Positions 51,583 to 60,103 of a stretch of DNA of 64,000 nt are shown here, piece after piece. The DNA comes from Sediminicola sp963974715 (GTDB taxonomy: Bacteria; Bacteroidota; Bacteroidia; Flavobacteriales; Flavobacteriaceae), in the NCBI GenBank assembly GCA_963974715.1, contig CAXBDK010000012.1, positions 62,001 through 126,000 of the forward strand, given 5' to 3'. The number at the start of each line of letters is the position of its first letter. The first letter of the stretch is position 1. Position numbers and translations under genes: made by a program. The notes beneath the pieces were generated by a model. The model was not told the origin of the DNA and made no database searches. It was given only the letters and a program-made list of their open reading frames with translations.

Positions 51583-52629
51583 GTGCACTTCCTGAAAGTC
51601 CAATACATACATTTTCTTTTTCTTTTAGTGCCTCTTTTGGCGATGTCACAAAACTCCCTAAAAAAGGTCATTGCTGTCAAAGGCGATGGCATTTACTCCC
51701 TTTTAAGGAAATATGGGATGGACCCGGTGGCACATTACGGTCATTTTGTGGCCCTTAATAGCCATAACTTAAGGGACAGTGTCCATTTATATGCGGGCAG
51801 GGAATATATTATTCCCCCGTTTGCGTTGGATACCGTACCCGTGGTGGATTCCATCCAAAAAAAGACCACCGAAAGAAAGGTTATAAGCGAATCGGTCGAC
51901 TATGAAATATTCGGAAGTAAGTATGCCAAGGTCACCCCAGTGGGAAATAAGCTTGAAGGCACCGTCTACTATCTGATTTCCGGTCACGGAGGACCAGATC
52001 CCGGGGCGATAGAGAATTATGCGGGCAAAGTGATCGCCGAGGACGAATACGCATACGACATTACCCTTAGGTTGGCCAGGGAACTGATGATGCAGGGCGC
52101 CAAGGTGTATATCATCATCCGGGATGCCAATGACGGTATCAGGGACGAGCGTATTTTGGAAATTGACCGTGACGAGGTCACCTATCCCAACCTGGATATC
52201 CCCCTGAACCAGTTGGCGCGGTTAAAACAACGGGTAGATGCCGTTAACGAACTGTATATGCAGAACAGGGACAAATACCAGCGGTTGATCGTTACCCATG
52301 TGGACAGTAGGGCCAGGGGGCAGAACATCGATGTTTTCTTTTACCACCATGAAAAGAGCAAAAATGGCAAAAAACTGGCAGAGAGCATTCACGGCACCTT
52401 TCAGAACAAATATTTAAAATACCAGCCCAACAGGGAATATTCGGGCACTTTTGAAGATAGGACCAATCTTTATCTGGTGAAGAATACCTTGCCCGCAATG
52501 GTCTATATCGAGGTGGGGAACATCAAGAACGCAAAGGACCAAAGAAGGATTCTGGAACCGGACAATAGACAGGCCTTGGCCAAATGGATTTCTGAAGGGG
52601 CAATTCTAGATTATATAAACAGGGATTAA
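51583..52629 (+). CDS. N-acetylmuramoyl-L-alanine amidase (Amidase_3), secreted
   Basis: Cleaves the amide bond between muramic acid and the stem peptide in the periplasm. The protein of about 348 residues begins with a signal peptide (VQYIHFLFLLVPLLAMSQ). A LysM-like region follows (KVIAVKGDGIYSLLRKYGMDP ... AGREYIIPP), then an Amidase_3 domain with the zinc motif ISGHGGPDPGAIE, a later VTHVDSRARGQNID, and PAMVYIEVGNIKNAKD with the catalytic-type Glu. No ATG precedes the signal peptide, so the start is GTG at 51583 or TTG at 51565; I prefer GTG. The first ATG (MSQNS) would delete the signal. Its end overlaps the convergent GT2 gene by 4 bp. Confidence 0.85.
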   Translation: MHFLKVQYIHFLFLLVPLLAMSQNSLKKVIAVKGDGIYSLLRKYGMDPVAHYGHFVALNSHNLRDSVHLYAGREYIIPPFALDTVPVVDSIQKKTTERKVISESVDYEIFGSKYAKVTPVGNKLEGTVYYLISGHGGPDPGAIENYAGKVIAEDEYAYDITLRLARELMMQGAKVYIIIRDANDGIRDERILEIDRDEVTYPNLDIPLNQLARLKQRVDAVNELYMQNRDKYQRLIVTHVDSRARGQNIDVFFYHHEKSKNGKKLAESIHGTFQNKYLKYQPNREYSGTFEDRTNLYLVKNTLPAMVYIEVGNIKNAKDQRRILEPDNRQALAKWISEGAILDYINRD

Positions 52630-53324
52630 ATACCGATATATTTCCTGTAATATTGATAAAGGTCATCCGGCCCGGCTCCCAGCCTATTTTTTAAATGCAC
52701 CATTCCAAAGTGGTACTGCAACAAAAGGGACCCTTTTTTTGAATAACGCCTGGCGGAAGTCACTACGTACTGCGGTAGCACTATAAAGTTAGTGGTGTCG
52801 TACAATCTGCCGATGAACTCGTTGTCCTCATAAATGATATAATTTTCGTTAAAACCATTGGTGAGACGGTATAGTTCCATGCTTATAAATAAGGATTGGT
52901 CCCCTCCACGGCAGATTTTACGGTTTATCCTAGTGAACCAGGCAAAAAATCGTAAAAGGCGATCGTTAGAATCGAAACGCAGCCTAAAACATCCTGTTAA
53001 ATATCCCTTGGTAACCGCTTGGTGTATGTGATGGTCAAAATTGGCGGGAGGGTAGGTATCGGCATGCAGAAAGTATAGAACGGTCCCTTTGGCGTTTTTG
53101 GCCCCTAGGTTCATCTGTATGGCCCTTCCCTTGGCCGAAAGAAGTACATGGGCACCATGTTCCCGTGCAACAGCTACACTTCCATCGGTGCTGCCACCAT
53201 CCACTACCAAAATTTCCCGTATGTTCTTAGGGCTGCTATTGGCCCTTAGGTGCCCAAGCAGCCTTCCCAGACGCTCCCCTTCGTTTAGGACGGGAATGAT
53301 AATGCTGATGCTGCAATGGCCCAT
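52626..53324 (-). CDS. GT2 glycosyltransferase of the TIGR04283 (arsenosugar/rSAM-associated) type
   Basis: A 232-residue GT2 enzyme with ISIIIPVLNEGERLGRLLGHL (about 5-25), ILVVDGGSTDGSVAVAREHGA near 38-58, KGRAIQMNLGAKNAKGTVLYFLHADT near 65-90 and FRLRFDSNDRLLRFFAWFTRI near 113-133. This pattern, with the HADT nucleotide-sugar motif, is typical of the TIGR04283 transferases found beside arsS/arsM genes. It is the last gene of a minus-strand set with PNP, ArsM-type and TIGR04282-type genes and starts 1 bp after the DUF547 gene. A role in attaching the glycosyl part of an arsenosugar or related molecule is inferred from context only. Confidence 0.85.
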   Translation of the reverse strand: MGHCSISIIIPVLNEGERLGRLLGHLRANSSPKNIREILVVDGGSTDGSVAVAREHGAHVLLSAKGRAIQMNLGAKNAKGTVLYFLHADTYPPANFDHHIHQAVTKGYLTGCFRLRFDSNDRLLRFFAWFTRINRKICRGGDQSLFISMELYRLTNGFNENYIIYEDNEFIGRLYDTTNFIVLPQYVVTSARRYSKKGSLLLQYHFGMVHLKNRLGAGPDDLYQYYRKYIGI

Positions 53325-53325
53325 T

Positions 53326-54072
53326 TTATTCGTTTAGGCTCCAGTCATATGGGAGATAGGAACATTTTTGCTCTTTGGTGATGGGATGTTCCCCGTATAA
53401 ATTGATAAATTCCCTTAAAGAACCCTGGGTGGTGAAATCTTTTTTGTACCATTTGAACAAGGCCGAAAGTTCGTAAGAGCCCGCCGTGATCTTATTTTTG
53501 GTGGAGTCGTTCACGAACCTTTTAGTGGCCTTTTCGAGTTGCTGTCCCATTTTGGCGGATACAAATGCCTCATTTAACAGATCGGGACAGGAGGTGGAGG
53601 CACAGTTGATCGCAAAATGGATTCGTGGCTCTTCCATTTTTCTCAGTATGCCGTGCTCCAACTCCCCTAGCGATATGGTACGGTTGCCTACTTTGACAAA
53701 TTCCCGCCCCCATGGGTTTTTAATGTCCTTGATGCTTTTAACGGGGTAGTGGTCCACGATCAGTTTAACGGTCGCCGCATTGTAAAGATTGATGTAATAG
53801 GCCAATCTTCCATCTTTGGTCCCGTATTCCGAGGCCGGATTTTTCCCCAGGTGTTCCAAATAGGCATCCAGTAATTTCTTGTCCTTCACAAAACCTTTAT
53901 AATCTACCTTTCCATTGGCGGCCACATGTTTTTTTAAAAGTTTGTCCCATGCCCCATGGTCCATTCCCTTCTGCGGGGCAGATAGGGTAGACGGACCAAA
54001 AAGATGTTCATCGGTGCCCATTGGCAATATAAGCATACAGGCGATAAGGACTATTTTGGAAATAGGTGTCAT
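53326..54072 (-). CDS. DUF547 domain secreted protein
   Basis: A protein of about 248 residues with an N-terminal signal sequence (ISKIVLIACMLILPMG) and a DUF547 domain. Features are VDYKGFVKDKKLLDAYLEHL near residues 55-74, RLAYYINLYNAATVKLIVDHYP near 87-108, IHFAINCASTSCPDLLNEAF near 151-170 and KFIYDW-like LPYDWSLNE at the end. The fold is related to papain-like peptidases, but activity is not established. The ATG at 54072 gives a proper signal peptide; the longer frame to 54129 begins with a cysteine-rich stretch that does not look like a signal. It is separated from arsM by 233 bp, the only real gap in the set. Confidence 0.85.
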   Translation of the reverse strand: MTPISKIVLIACMLILPMGTDEHLFGPSTLSAPQKGMDHGAWDKLLKKHVAANGKVDYKGFVKDKKLLDAYLEHLGKNPASEYGTKDGRLAYYINLYNAATVKLIVDHYPVKSIKDIKNPWGREFVKVGNRTISLGELEHGILRKMEEPRIHFAINCASTSCPDLLNEAFVSAKMGQQLEKATKRFVNDSTKNKITAGSYELSALFKWYKKDFTTQGSLREFINLYGEHPITKEQKCSYLPYDWSLNE

Positions 54073-54305
54073 TGGTCTGGTATATTGCTGTTTAGTATCC
54101 CATCTTTGCCCAACCTTACAGCAGCACATTAATTTTTAGATGCCCAGATCATCTGTTTCCGTGCCCGACTAACGTGTTATTGCCTTATGTGCCCACCCCT
54201 TGATGATAGATGCCAAGGTTGATAGCTAATATGGGTTTTCTAAGATACGATATTTCACTCGTAGCGGTTTTTGTTCCGCTCCATAATTTGCGGTAATTGT
54301 AGCTT
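54073..54305. other. Gap between arsM-type and DUF547 genes where arsS is usually found
   Basis: 233 bp with no convincing gene; the longest frames are under 70 codons and have no radical-SAM CxxxCxxC or C-terminal CFGC-type motif. All other junctions in the set overlap by 4 nt or are 1 bp apart. Confidence 0.5.
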
Positions 54306-55271
54306 TTAGCAACATCCCCCGCCATTATAGTGCCAAGTGCTGTCACTGATGTGAATTTGATCGTGCGCATTTGCCAGGGCATTTGCCGTCTTATCACATA
54401 CTGCCAAGGGCTGGTTCTGCATCAGGACATGCCCCTTACCATCATCAAAATATGGCTTGTCACCATAGTAGATGGCAGTTTTCCCGGTAAAAATGCATGG
54501 GCCGTCCGGCGGCATGGGATCTTTTATGGCGGCTATTTCAATAGACTCCAAATAAATGAGTTCCTCAGTGGGGTAATGATTGGGCGACAAAACCCTGTAC
54601 GATTTCCTGGCACGTATCTCAATGGTGCCGAAACCGGCATCCGTAAGTGTTTTAACATACTCCGCCAAGGGGATACTTCCGCTAAGACACTGAGCCCGAA
54701 GCCGATCATCGTTGCGGAGCTCTTGGTTCATTGGCTGTTCACATATGGGATCGCTCATCACCAGGCGTCCGTGGGGTTTCAGCACCCGGTACATTTCCGA
54801 TATCGCCTTCCGCAGGTCTTCCGCTTTAAAAATATTGAAAAGGCAATTCTGGGCTGCCACATCCATACTGGCATCGGCGATCGGCAAGTTGAGGGCATCC
54901 CCCTTTAACAAATGTACATATTCACTTTTAAACCATGGGTTTTCCGCTTCCGCAATCTTAAAGTTGCTCTTGGCCGCCTCCAACATTTCATCCACCACAT
55001 CTATGCCGGTAACCCCGCCTTCTTGTCGGGAAAAGTAGGAGAACTGTAACAGTTCCATTCCCCCGCCTACACCCACGTACAGGACTTTGGGATTGTCTAC
55101 CAAATCTTGGGCCGATACGGTACTCCCGCACCCATAGTTCATTTCCTGCATTATTTTGGGGATGGAAAGGCCGGGAAATTGCCAAATGGGATTAGTGGTG
55201 CAACAAAGGCCCACATCAGGGGTAAGTGCTGCAGCCCGGTAAAGTTCATTGGTTTCTTTTAGATAGCTCAT
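54306..55271 (-). CDS. arsM: ArsM-type arsenite/SAM methyltransferase (arsenosugar family)
   Basis: A SAM-dependent methyltransferase of 321 residues expected to methylate As(III). The SAM site is VLYVGVGGGMELLQFSYFS (about 64-82) with GIDVVDEMLEAAKSNF near 89-104. Cysteines that could bind arsenic are Cys23-Cys24 (GLCCTTNP), Cys48 (NYGCGST), one in AAQNCLFNIF, and a C-terminal GGGCC pair, the hallmark of the arsenosugar-type ArsM. Its start overlaps the PNP gene by 4 nt. The radical-SAM partner ArsS, usually next to it, is missing from the window. Arsenic as substrate is inferred from family resemblance. Confidence 0.85.
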   Translation of the reverse strand: MSYLKETNELYRAAALTPDVGLCCTTNPIWQFPGLSIPKIMQEMNYGCGSTVSAQDLVDNPKVLYVGVGGGMELLQFSYFSRQEGGVTGIDVVDEMLEAAKSNFKIAEAENPWFKSEYVHLLKGDALNLPIADASMDVAAQNCLFNIFKAEDLRKAISEMYRVLKPHGRLVMSDPICEQPMNQELRNDDRLRAQCLSGSIPLAEYVKTLTDAGFGTIEIRARKSYRVLSPNHYPTEELIYLESIEIAAIKDPMPPDGPCIFTGKTAIYYGDKPYFDDGKGHVLMQNQPLAVCDKTANALANAHDQIHISDSTWHYNGGGCC

Positions 55272-56083
55272 AGTTGTTTTATTAATTCTTTGAACAAAAG
55301 GATCATTTTTGGTTCTGTCTTTGCCGCAATGGCCAAGATTTCCCCTATGTTGACGGGCTGTAGGTTGTCCGGGTCACACTCGTCCGTCAGTACAGAAATG
55401 GCCAGCACCGGTAATTTTAAATGATTGGCCACGATCACTTCGGGTACGGTACTCATACCTACGGCGTCTGCACCTAACGACCTTAGCATTCTATATTCGG
55501 CCCTTGTTTCCAACTGTGGGCCCACCACCGCCACATAGACCCCTTTTTGCAGGGAAATATCATTTTTTTCGGCAATGTCAATTATTTTTTTGCCCATTTC
55601 CCGATCATAGGGATTTCCCATATCCACAAACCGCTCCCCAAACTCGGCCACATTTCTAAAGGCCAAAGGGGAACCTCCCTGCATATTTATATGATCGTCC
55701 AACAGCATGATATCGCCCTTTTTGTAATCAGGGTTCATTGCACCGGCAGCATTGGAAATAAAGAGGTTTTTTATTCCCAATTGGTGCATTACCCTAATGG
55801 GATAGGTAACATCGATCAGATCATAACCTTCATAGAAATGAAACCGCCCCTGCATAACCACCACTTTTTTGCCCCCTATACGGCCATAGATCAATTTGCC
55901 GGTATGGAACTCTACGGTCGCCAAAGGAAAAAATGGGATATGGTTGTAATGCGCTTCAATGGGATCTTCAATTTCAGCTACCAGTTTTCCAAGACCGGTT
56001 CCCAGTACAATTCCAAGTTCTGGAGTGTCAAAACCTTTGTTCCTTAGATAATTGGTGGATTCTTCCAGTTGTTTTAAGGTCAT
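55268..56083 (-). CDS. Purine-nucleoside phosphorylase (class I trimeric type)
   Basis: Phosphorolyses purine nucleosides to base and ribose 1-phosphate. The 271-residue protein has LGIVLGTGLGKLVAEI (about 23-38), VVVMQGRFHFYEGYDL near 74-89, FISNAAGAMNPDYKKGDIMLLDDHIN near 109-134, VVGPQLETRAEYRMLRSLGADAVGMSTVPEVI near 186-217 and SVLTDECDPD near 232. Overlap with genes on both sides (4 nt each) ties it to the ArsM set. In arsenosugar-type pathways an enzyme of this kind could remove adenine from a deoxyadenosyl intermediate; that is inference, and a plain salvage role is equally allowed. Confidence 0.9.
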   Translation of the reverse strand: MTLKQLEESTNYLRNKGFDTPELGIVLGTGLGKLVAEIEDPIEAHYNHIPFFPLATVEFHTGKLIYGRIGGKKVVVMQGRFHFYEGYDLIDVTYPIRVMHQLGIKNLFISNAAGAMNPDYKKGDIMLLDDHINMQGGSPLAFRNVAEFGERFVDMGNPYDREMGKKIIDIAEKNDISLQKGVYVAVVGPQLETRAEYRMLRSLGADAVGMSTVPEVIVANHLKLPVLAISVLTDECDPDNLQPVNIGEILAIAAKTEPKMILLFKELIKQL

Positions 56084-56706
56084 TTTTTCAAGTGTTTTAA
56101 AAAAGGTTGGAATGCCGCTACGTTGGCTATATCCGCGTAAAGGTCCACATCATTTTTGATTTTCAAAAGTTTTGTGTTTTTATTTTTGAGGTCCCTTAGG
56201 GTGTCCTCCAGAACTGTTTTGGTCCCCCAGGCCTTCCGAGCAAAGACGGAAGTGCACAGACGGTTCATTCCCAATAGATAGTAGCCCCCATCAGAGGCGG
56301 GGCCAATTACATAGTCGTGACTATAAAGCTGTTGAAATGCATGGTCCAGATCTTGGGTGGATAGGTCGTACATATCGCTCCCAATGATCACGATTCTCCT
56401 ATATCCCGCCTCAAAGCCATGTTTAAAGGCGTTCAACATACGTTCGCCCAGGTCTTCACCATTTTGAAGCTGTTTTTCATAGTACTTTCTATCCCAGATA
56501 TCCTCCTCCCATATTTCTTCGGAATAATAGACCTCTTTTTTTGCATCCACCGATTTTGTGATAAGCTGGGTATGGTCCAATAAGAAACGGTATATGTCCA
56601 AAGCGGCCCGATCCCCGACCTCTGCGGCCAATCGGGTCTTGCACTTTCCCAATTCCGGGTTTCTTGTAAAGATCAGTAATAGGTTTTCCTTTTCTGGACG
56701 TTCCAT
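56080..56706 (-). CDS. TIGR04282-type nucleotidyl/glycosyl transferase
   Basis: A 208-residue GT-A-fold protein with LLIFTRNPELGKCKTRLAAEVG (about 9-30), GEDLGERMLNAFKHGFEAGYRRIVIIGSDMYDLS near 83-116 and VIGPASDGGYYLLGM near 134-148. This is the TIGR04282 family often found with radical-SAM/arsenosugar genes, distantly similar to CofC-type guanylyltransferases. It is the first gene of the five-gene set; PNP overlaps its end by 4 nt. A strong palindrome lies about 20-50 bp upstream of its ATG. Confidence 0.85.
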   Translation of the reverse strand: MERPEKENLLLIFTRNPELGKCKTRLAAEVGDRAALDIYRFLLDHTQLITKSVDAKKEVYYSEEIWEEDIWDRKYYEKQLQNGEDLGERMLNAFKHGFEAGYRRIVIIGSDMYDLSTQDLDHAFQQLYSHDYVIGPASDGGYYLLGMNRLCTSVFARKAWGTKTVLEDTLRDLKNKNTKLLKIKNDVDLYADIANVAAFQPFLKHLKK

Positions 56707-56724
56707 AATTGGATTCGAATGGGG

Positions 56725-56756
56725 TAATTGATTACTTTGTCATCAATTATTGACAA
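56725..56756. promoter_or_regulatory. Overlapping palindromes upstream of the ArsM-type operon
   Basis: TAATTGAT (56725-56732), 9 bp, ATCAATTA (56742-56749) is a perfect 8-bp inverted repeat. It overlaps a second one, TTGTCA (56737-56742), 8 bp, TGACAA (56751-56756). ATCAA/TTGAT arms are seen in ArsR/SmtB-type operators, but no ArsR gene is in the window. The rest of the 432-bp gap up to GH32 holds repeats D and C and no gene. Confidence 0.45.
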
Positions 56757-56904
56757 TTCTTACGGTACATAATATTTTTTTACCATTACCGCTGATGTAT
56801 ATCTGCTTGTGGCCGCATCTATATTGCCTTCGGCAACGATTAATATGCTGAAGTAGCGGGATGTGGCCAGTATAAAAAAACGTCCTTTTTTCCAATATAA
56901 TGGT

Positions 56905-56990
56905 TTATTCCCATTAAATGTATCTAATCCCAGATGTTTTGGGGCGAGATGGAACTAGGCTAGTTTTTGGGCTTTCCCCGAGACAGCTGA
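56905..56990. repeat. Dispersed palindromic repeat, copy D (degenerate)
   Basis: Starts with TTCCCATTAAATG (half of the head palindrome) and ends with GGGCTTTCCCCGAGACAG at about 56969-56986. The middle differs from copies A and B. It lies 58 bp from copy C in the same orientation. Confidence 0.55.
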
Positions 56991-57047
56991 TAGACAAGAT
57001 GGAAATTGGAATTTGTGCCCTGCAATTGGATTTAAAGTTTTATTTTT

Positions 57048-57120
57048 AATCCCATCAAAGGGGTCTTGGAACAAGACTTTTCTGGATGCTTCGTGGGCTT
57101 GCCCCGAGACAATTTGATCA
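57048..57120. repeat. Dispersed palindromic repeat, copy C
   Basis: Shortened copy: AATCCCATCAAAGGGG at the head and CTTCGTGGGCTTGCCCCGAG at 57089-57108. It ends about 20 bp before the GH32 start codon, so its RNA would form part of the GH32 leader. Confidence 0.65.
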
Positions 57121-57138
57121 AATAATGGAAAGGGACAC

Positions 57139-58692
57139 ATGAAAGAACAAAAACTCCTGCTGCTGTGCATGGTATTGGTGTGGTGTTTCTCCTGTAAGGA
57201 TACGGCCCGCCAGCATAAAAACGTAAAAATGACCGGACAAGAACCGTATTATAAGGAGATGTACAGACCGCAATTCCATTTTTCCCCAGAGGAAAAATGG
57301 ATGAACGATCCAAACGGATTGGTATATCATAACGGACGTTATCATTTGTTCTATCAATATTATCCCGATGATATTGTGTGGGGGCCCATGCATTGGGGAC
57401 ATGCTGTCAGCGATAACATGATGAACTGGGAGCACAGGCCCATTGCCCTCTATCCCGATGCGAACGGGTATATTTTTTCCGGAAGTGCCGTGGTGGACAA
57501 AGACAATACTTCTGGACTGGGTACTTTGGAAAATCCGCCCATGGTGGCCATTTTCACGTATCATTCCATGGAAGGGGAGCAGTCGGGCAGGAACGATTAT
57601 CAGACCCAAGGGATAGCCTATAGCTTGGACAATGGGGATAGCTGGACCAAATACGGGGACAATCCCGTCATATCCAACCCGGGCATAAAGGATTTTAGGG
57701 ATCCCAAGGTCTTTTGGAACCGGTTGCGGGATCGTTGGACCATGTTGTTGGTGGCCGGCGATCACCTACAGATTTGGGAATCCGGCAATTTAAGGGATTG
57801 GGAATACAAAAGTGAATTTGGCAAGGAACAGGGCGCCCATGGTGGGGTCTGGGAATGTCCTGATCTTTTTCCATTGACGGTAAAGGGTACAGGGGAGGAA
57901 AAATGGGTGCTGCTCATCAGTATCAATCCCGGAGCTCCCAATGGGGGGAGTGGCACACAATATTTTGTGGGCGACTTTGACGGCACGACCTTTACCTCCC
58001 CACAGACAGAATTTAAGTGGGTGGACCATGGAACGGACAACTATGCAGGTGTCACCTATAATGATGCGCCCATTGGCGAAAGGCTATTTATTGGTTGGAT
58101 GAGCAATTGGGAATACGCTCGGGATACGCCTACGGAAAAGTGGCGAAGTGCCATGACCCTTCCACGGGCCATGGAACTACAACAGACCCCAGAAGGGCCC
58201 CAACTATTCAGTTACCCATTGGCAAGCTTTGATTCCCTTCTTCAGAAAGGGACTCCCGAGCATCTAAAATTGAAGGCCAAGGAAACCCTTACAAAGGAGT
58301 TTGACCACTTTAATAGGGCGGAGATACGTTTTTGGACGGATTCCAAAGAATTTGGGCTCCGTTTTAAGAATGGGCTAGGGGAGGAACTGGTAATGGATAT
58401 GTCCGGAGAATTATTTACTTTGGACCGGGGCCGTTCCGGGAAAACGGATTTTAAGCCGTCATTTGGGGAAAAACAGCAGATGCCCATTCCCACGTTGCCG
58501 GATGGGGGGTATGAGGTACGGGTGATCATGGACTGGTCTTCCGTGGAGATTTTCATCAACGGGGGACAGTATGTTATGACGGCACAACTGTTTCCCAATG
58601 CGTTCTATAAAAACATGGAATTGACCAACCCCTCAAATGCTCCCATGGAACTCTCCGATTTTTCCATTTCGGAAGTGGAGTCCACTTGGTAG
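57139..58692 (+). CDS. GH32 fructan hydrolase (levanase/invertase type) lipoprotein
   Basis: Hydrolyses beta-fructofuranosyl linkages outside the cytoplasm. The 517-residue lipoprotein has a signal ending WCFSC (Cys19). The GH32 five-blade propeller motifs are complete: WMNDPNG with nucleophile Asp57, FRDPKVFW with Asp188, and WECPDLF with acid/base Glu239. A C-terminal beta-sandwich follows from about residue 370 and contains VIMDWSSVEIFINGGQYVMT. The gene stands alone, with no SusC/D or fructokinase beside it. Substrate (levan, inulin or sucrose) is not decided by these motifs. Confidence 0.93.
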   Translation: MKEQKLLLLCMVLVWCFSCKDTARQHKNVKMTGQEPYYKEMYRPQFHFSPEEKWMNDPNGLVYHNGRYHLFYQYYPDDIVWGPMHWGHAVSDNMMNWEHRPIALYPDANGYIFSGSAVVDKDNTSGLGTLENPPMVAIFTYHSMEGEQSGRNDYQTQGIAYSLDNGDSWTKYGDNPVISNPGIKDFRDPKVFWNRLRDRWTMLLVAGDHLQIWESGNLRDWEYKSEFGKEQGAHGGVWECPDLFPLTVKGTGEEKWVLLISINPGAPNGGSGTQYFVGDFDGTTFTSPQTEFKWVDHGTDNYAGVTYNDAPIGERLFIGWMSNWEYARDTPTEKWRSAMTLPRAMELQQTPEGPQLFSYPLASFDSLLQKGTPEHLKLKAKETLTKEFDHFNRAEIRFWTDSKEFGLRFKNGLGEELVMDMSGELFTLDRGRSGKTDFKPSFGEKQQMPIPTLPDGGYEVRVIMDWSSVEIFINGGQYVMTAQLFPNAFYKNMELTNPSNAPMELSDFSISEVESTW

Positions 58693-58725
58693 GCACGGGA
58701 TTGGGCGTACTTGGATTTTGTGGAC

Positions 58726-59790
58726 TTAGTCCGTGTCCTCCTTTCCCTCGTTCAGCATACGGTATTTCTTTTGTTTGGATTTCCAACGTTCCATGGCGTA
58801 TTGCTGCATGTCTTCCACCCTATCCTTTTCATCCACGATCTCAAAACCGAGAAGGGTCTCTATAATGTCCTCCAAAGTGGCTATACCGTCCATTCCGCCA
58901 TAGGTATCCACGACCAATGAAATCTGTTCCTTTCTTTTTAACAGCTCTTCCCAAGCCGAGAAAAGGGTGGCATTATCGGAAAAGGTCACGATGTCCCGCC
59001 TGATATCCTTTAGTTTAAGATCGAACTGGTCCTCCGCTAGCTTTTCAAACACCAGTTCCCTAAACACATATCCGGTAATGTTGTCCCGATTGCCACTATA
59101 GATGGGGATTCTTGAAAAGTGTAAGAATTCCTTGTTTTTTAGGAATTCCTGAAGGGTCATCTCCTCATTGGCCACGACCACCACTATCCGAGGGGTCATG
59201 ATTTCGGATATTTTGATGCTTTTAAGCCTGATAAGGTTCTGTATGATCTTGTTCTCCTTGTCCACAAAAATGCCCTCTTCCATTCCTATACTGGCAAGGG
59301 CGGAAATTTCTTCCCTGCTGGTGGTAAGGCTCTTTTCCTTTCTGGACAACAATCTGGTAAGCGTTAGGGAGACCAGGACCAAAGGATAGGTCACAAAGAT
59401 CATCCCCCTGATGACCGATGCGGAAATTCCCATCAGCTCCCTGCTGTAATTGGCCCCCAAGGTCTTGGGAATGATCTCTGTTAGGACCAATATGAGGATG
59501 GTAAGAACGGCCGAAACGATACCAAAGGAAGCCTCCCCAAAAACCAGTGTCGCTTGGGCGCCAACCCCTGCGGCCCCTACCGTATGGGCGACCGTATTGA
59601 GGGAAAGGATTGCCGACAATGGTCTGTCAATATCTTCCTTGAGCTTAAGAAAGGTCTTGGCACTCTGGTCCCCTTTCCCCATTTTGGCCTTTAAATAGGA
59701 CAACGGGGTTGAAAGCAGTACGGCTTCCGTAATTGAACAGACAAAGGAGATAATCAGGGCGGTGAACAAATAAACAAGAAGTAACGTCAT
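58726..59790 (-). CDS. CNNM/CorC-type membrane protein with CBS pair
   Basis: A 354-residue protein with an N-terminal DUF21/CNNM membrane domain of about three to four helices (LLLVYLFTALIISFVCSITEAVLL, and TEIIPKTLGANYSRELM near residues 105-121). A cytosolic CBS pair follows from about residue 200 (EIMTPRIVVVVANEEMTLQEFL and IATLEDIIETLLGFEIVDE). The family is linked to magnesium or cobalt transport and is often labelled hemolysin. The CorC_HlyC C-terminal domain of longer members is absent. It is convergent with the GH32 gene. Confidence 0.9.
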   Translation of the reverse strand: MTLLLVYLFTALIISFVCSITEAVLLSTPLSYLKAKMGKGDQSAKTFLKLKEDIDRPLSAILSLNTVAHTVGAAGVGAQATLVFGEASFGIVSAVLTILILVLTEIIPKTLGANYSRELMGISASVIRGMIFVTYPLVLVSLTLTRLLSRKEKSLTTSREEISALASIGMEEGIFVDKENKIIQNLIRLKSIKISEIMTPRIVVVVANEEMTLQEFLKNKEFLHFSRIPIYSGNRDNITGYVFRELVFEKLAEDQFDLKLKDIRRDIVTFSDNATLFSAWEELLKRKEQISLVVDTYGGMDGIATLEDIIETLLGFEIVDEKDRVEDMQQYAMERWKSKQKKYRMLNEGKEDTD

Positions 59791-60054
59791 TTGCAGGGTG
59801 AGATCGTCCTTTTAACGGGATCAATGATCAGCTATGGTTGTTGGTAGTAAATGTATTCAATTATCTTTAAAATTCATCAGCGAAATCTTATCTATTGGAT
59901 ATTTGTTTGGTGTCTTGGAAGTTGCCGACCTTGCAAGGGCATTTTGAGTATTCCTTGTTGGGTCTTTGATTTTTGGGAATTTGCATATGCTGCTTATTTA
60001 GGGCAGGGGTTCCGTAATAGGGTTATGGATGGAAGTTAATATTGAGAGCCCTTA
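59791..60054. other. Left part of a 325-bp gap, no gene seen
   Basis: AT-rich sequence between the CNNM gene and the inverted-repeat array; no domain-bearing frame and no clear promoter reading toward the CNNM gene. Confidence 0.35.
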
Positions 60055-60099
60055 TTTTAGGGACCGAGTCCTAAAAAGGAGGGCAAGATGTCCCTAAAA
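60055..60099 (+). promoter_or_regulatory. Inverted-repeat array with mutually exclusive arms
   Basis: Arm 1 TTTTAGGGAC (60055-60064) can pair perfectly with arm 3 GTCCCTAAAA (60090-60099). It can also pair, with one bulge, with arm 2 GTCCTAAAA (60068-60076). Arm 3 ends 4 bp before a TATCTTTG -7 box (60104-60111). If this acts as DNA it could hold repressor sites; if transcribed from further upstream it could switch structure. Confidence 0.5.
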
Positions 60100-60103
60100 A
60101 ATA

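Noticed and set aside
54130..54305. Remnant of arsS in the gap after arsM
   Set aside because: None of the three minus-strand frames shows radical-SAM or C-terminal cysteine motifs; similarity could not be supported by eye.
57118..57765. Minus-strand frame of 215 codons
   Set aside because: Antisense of the GH32 N-terminal domain containing the catalytic WMNDPNG motif.
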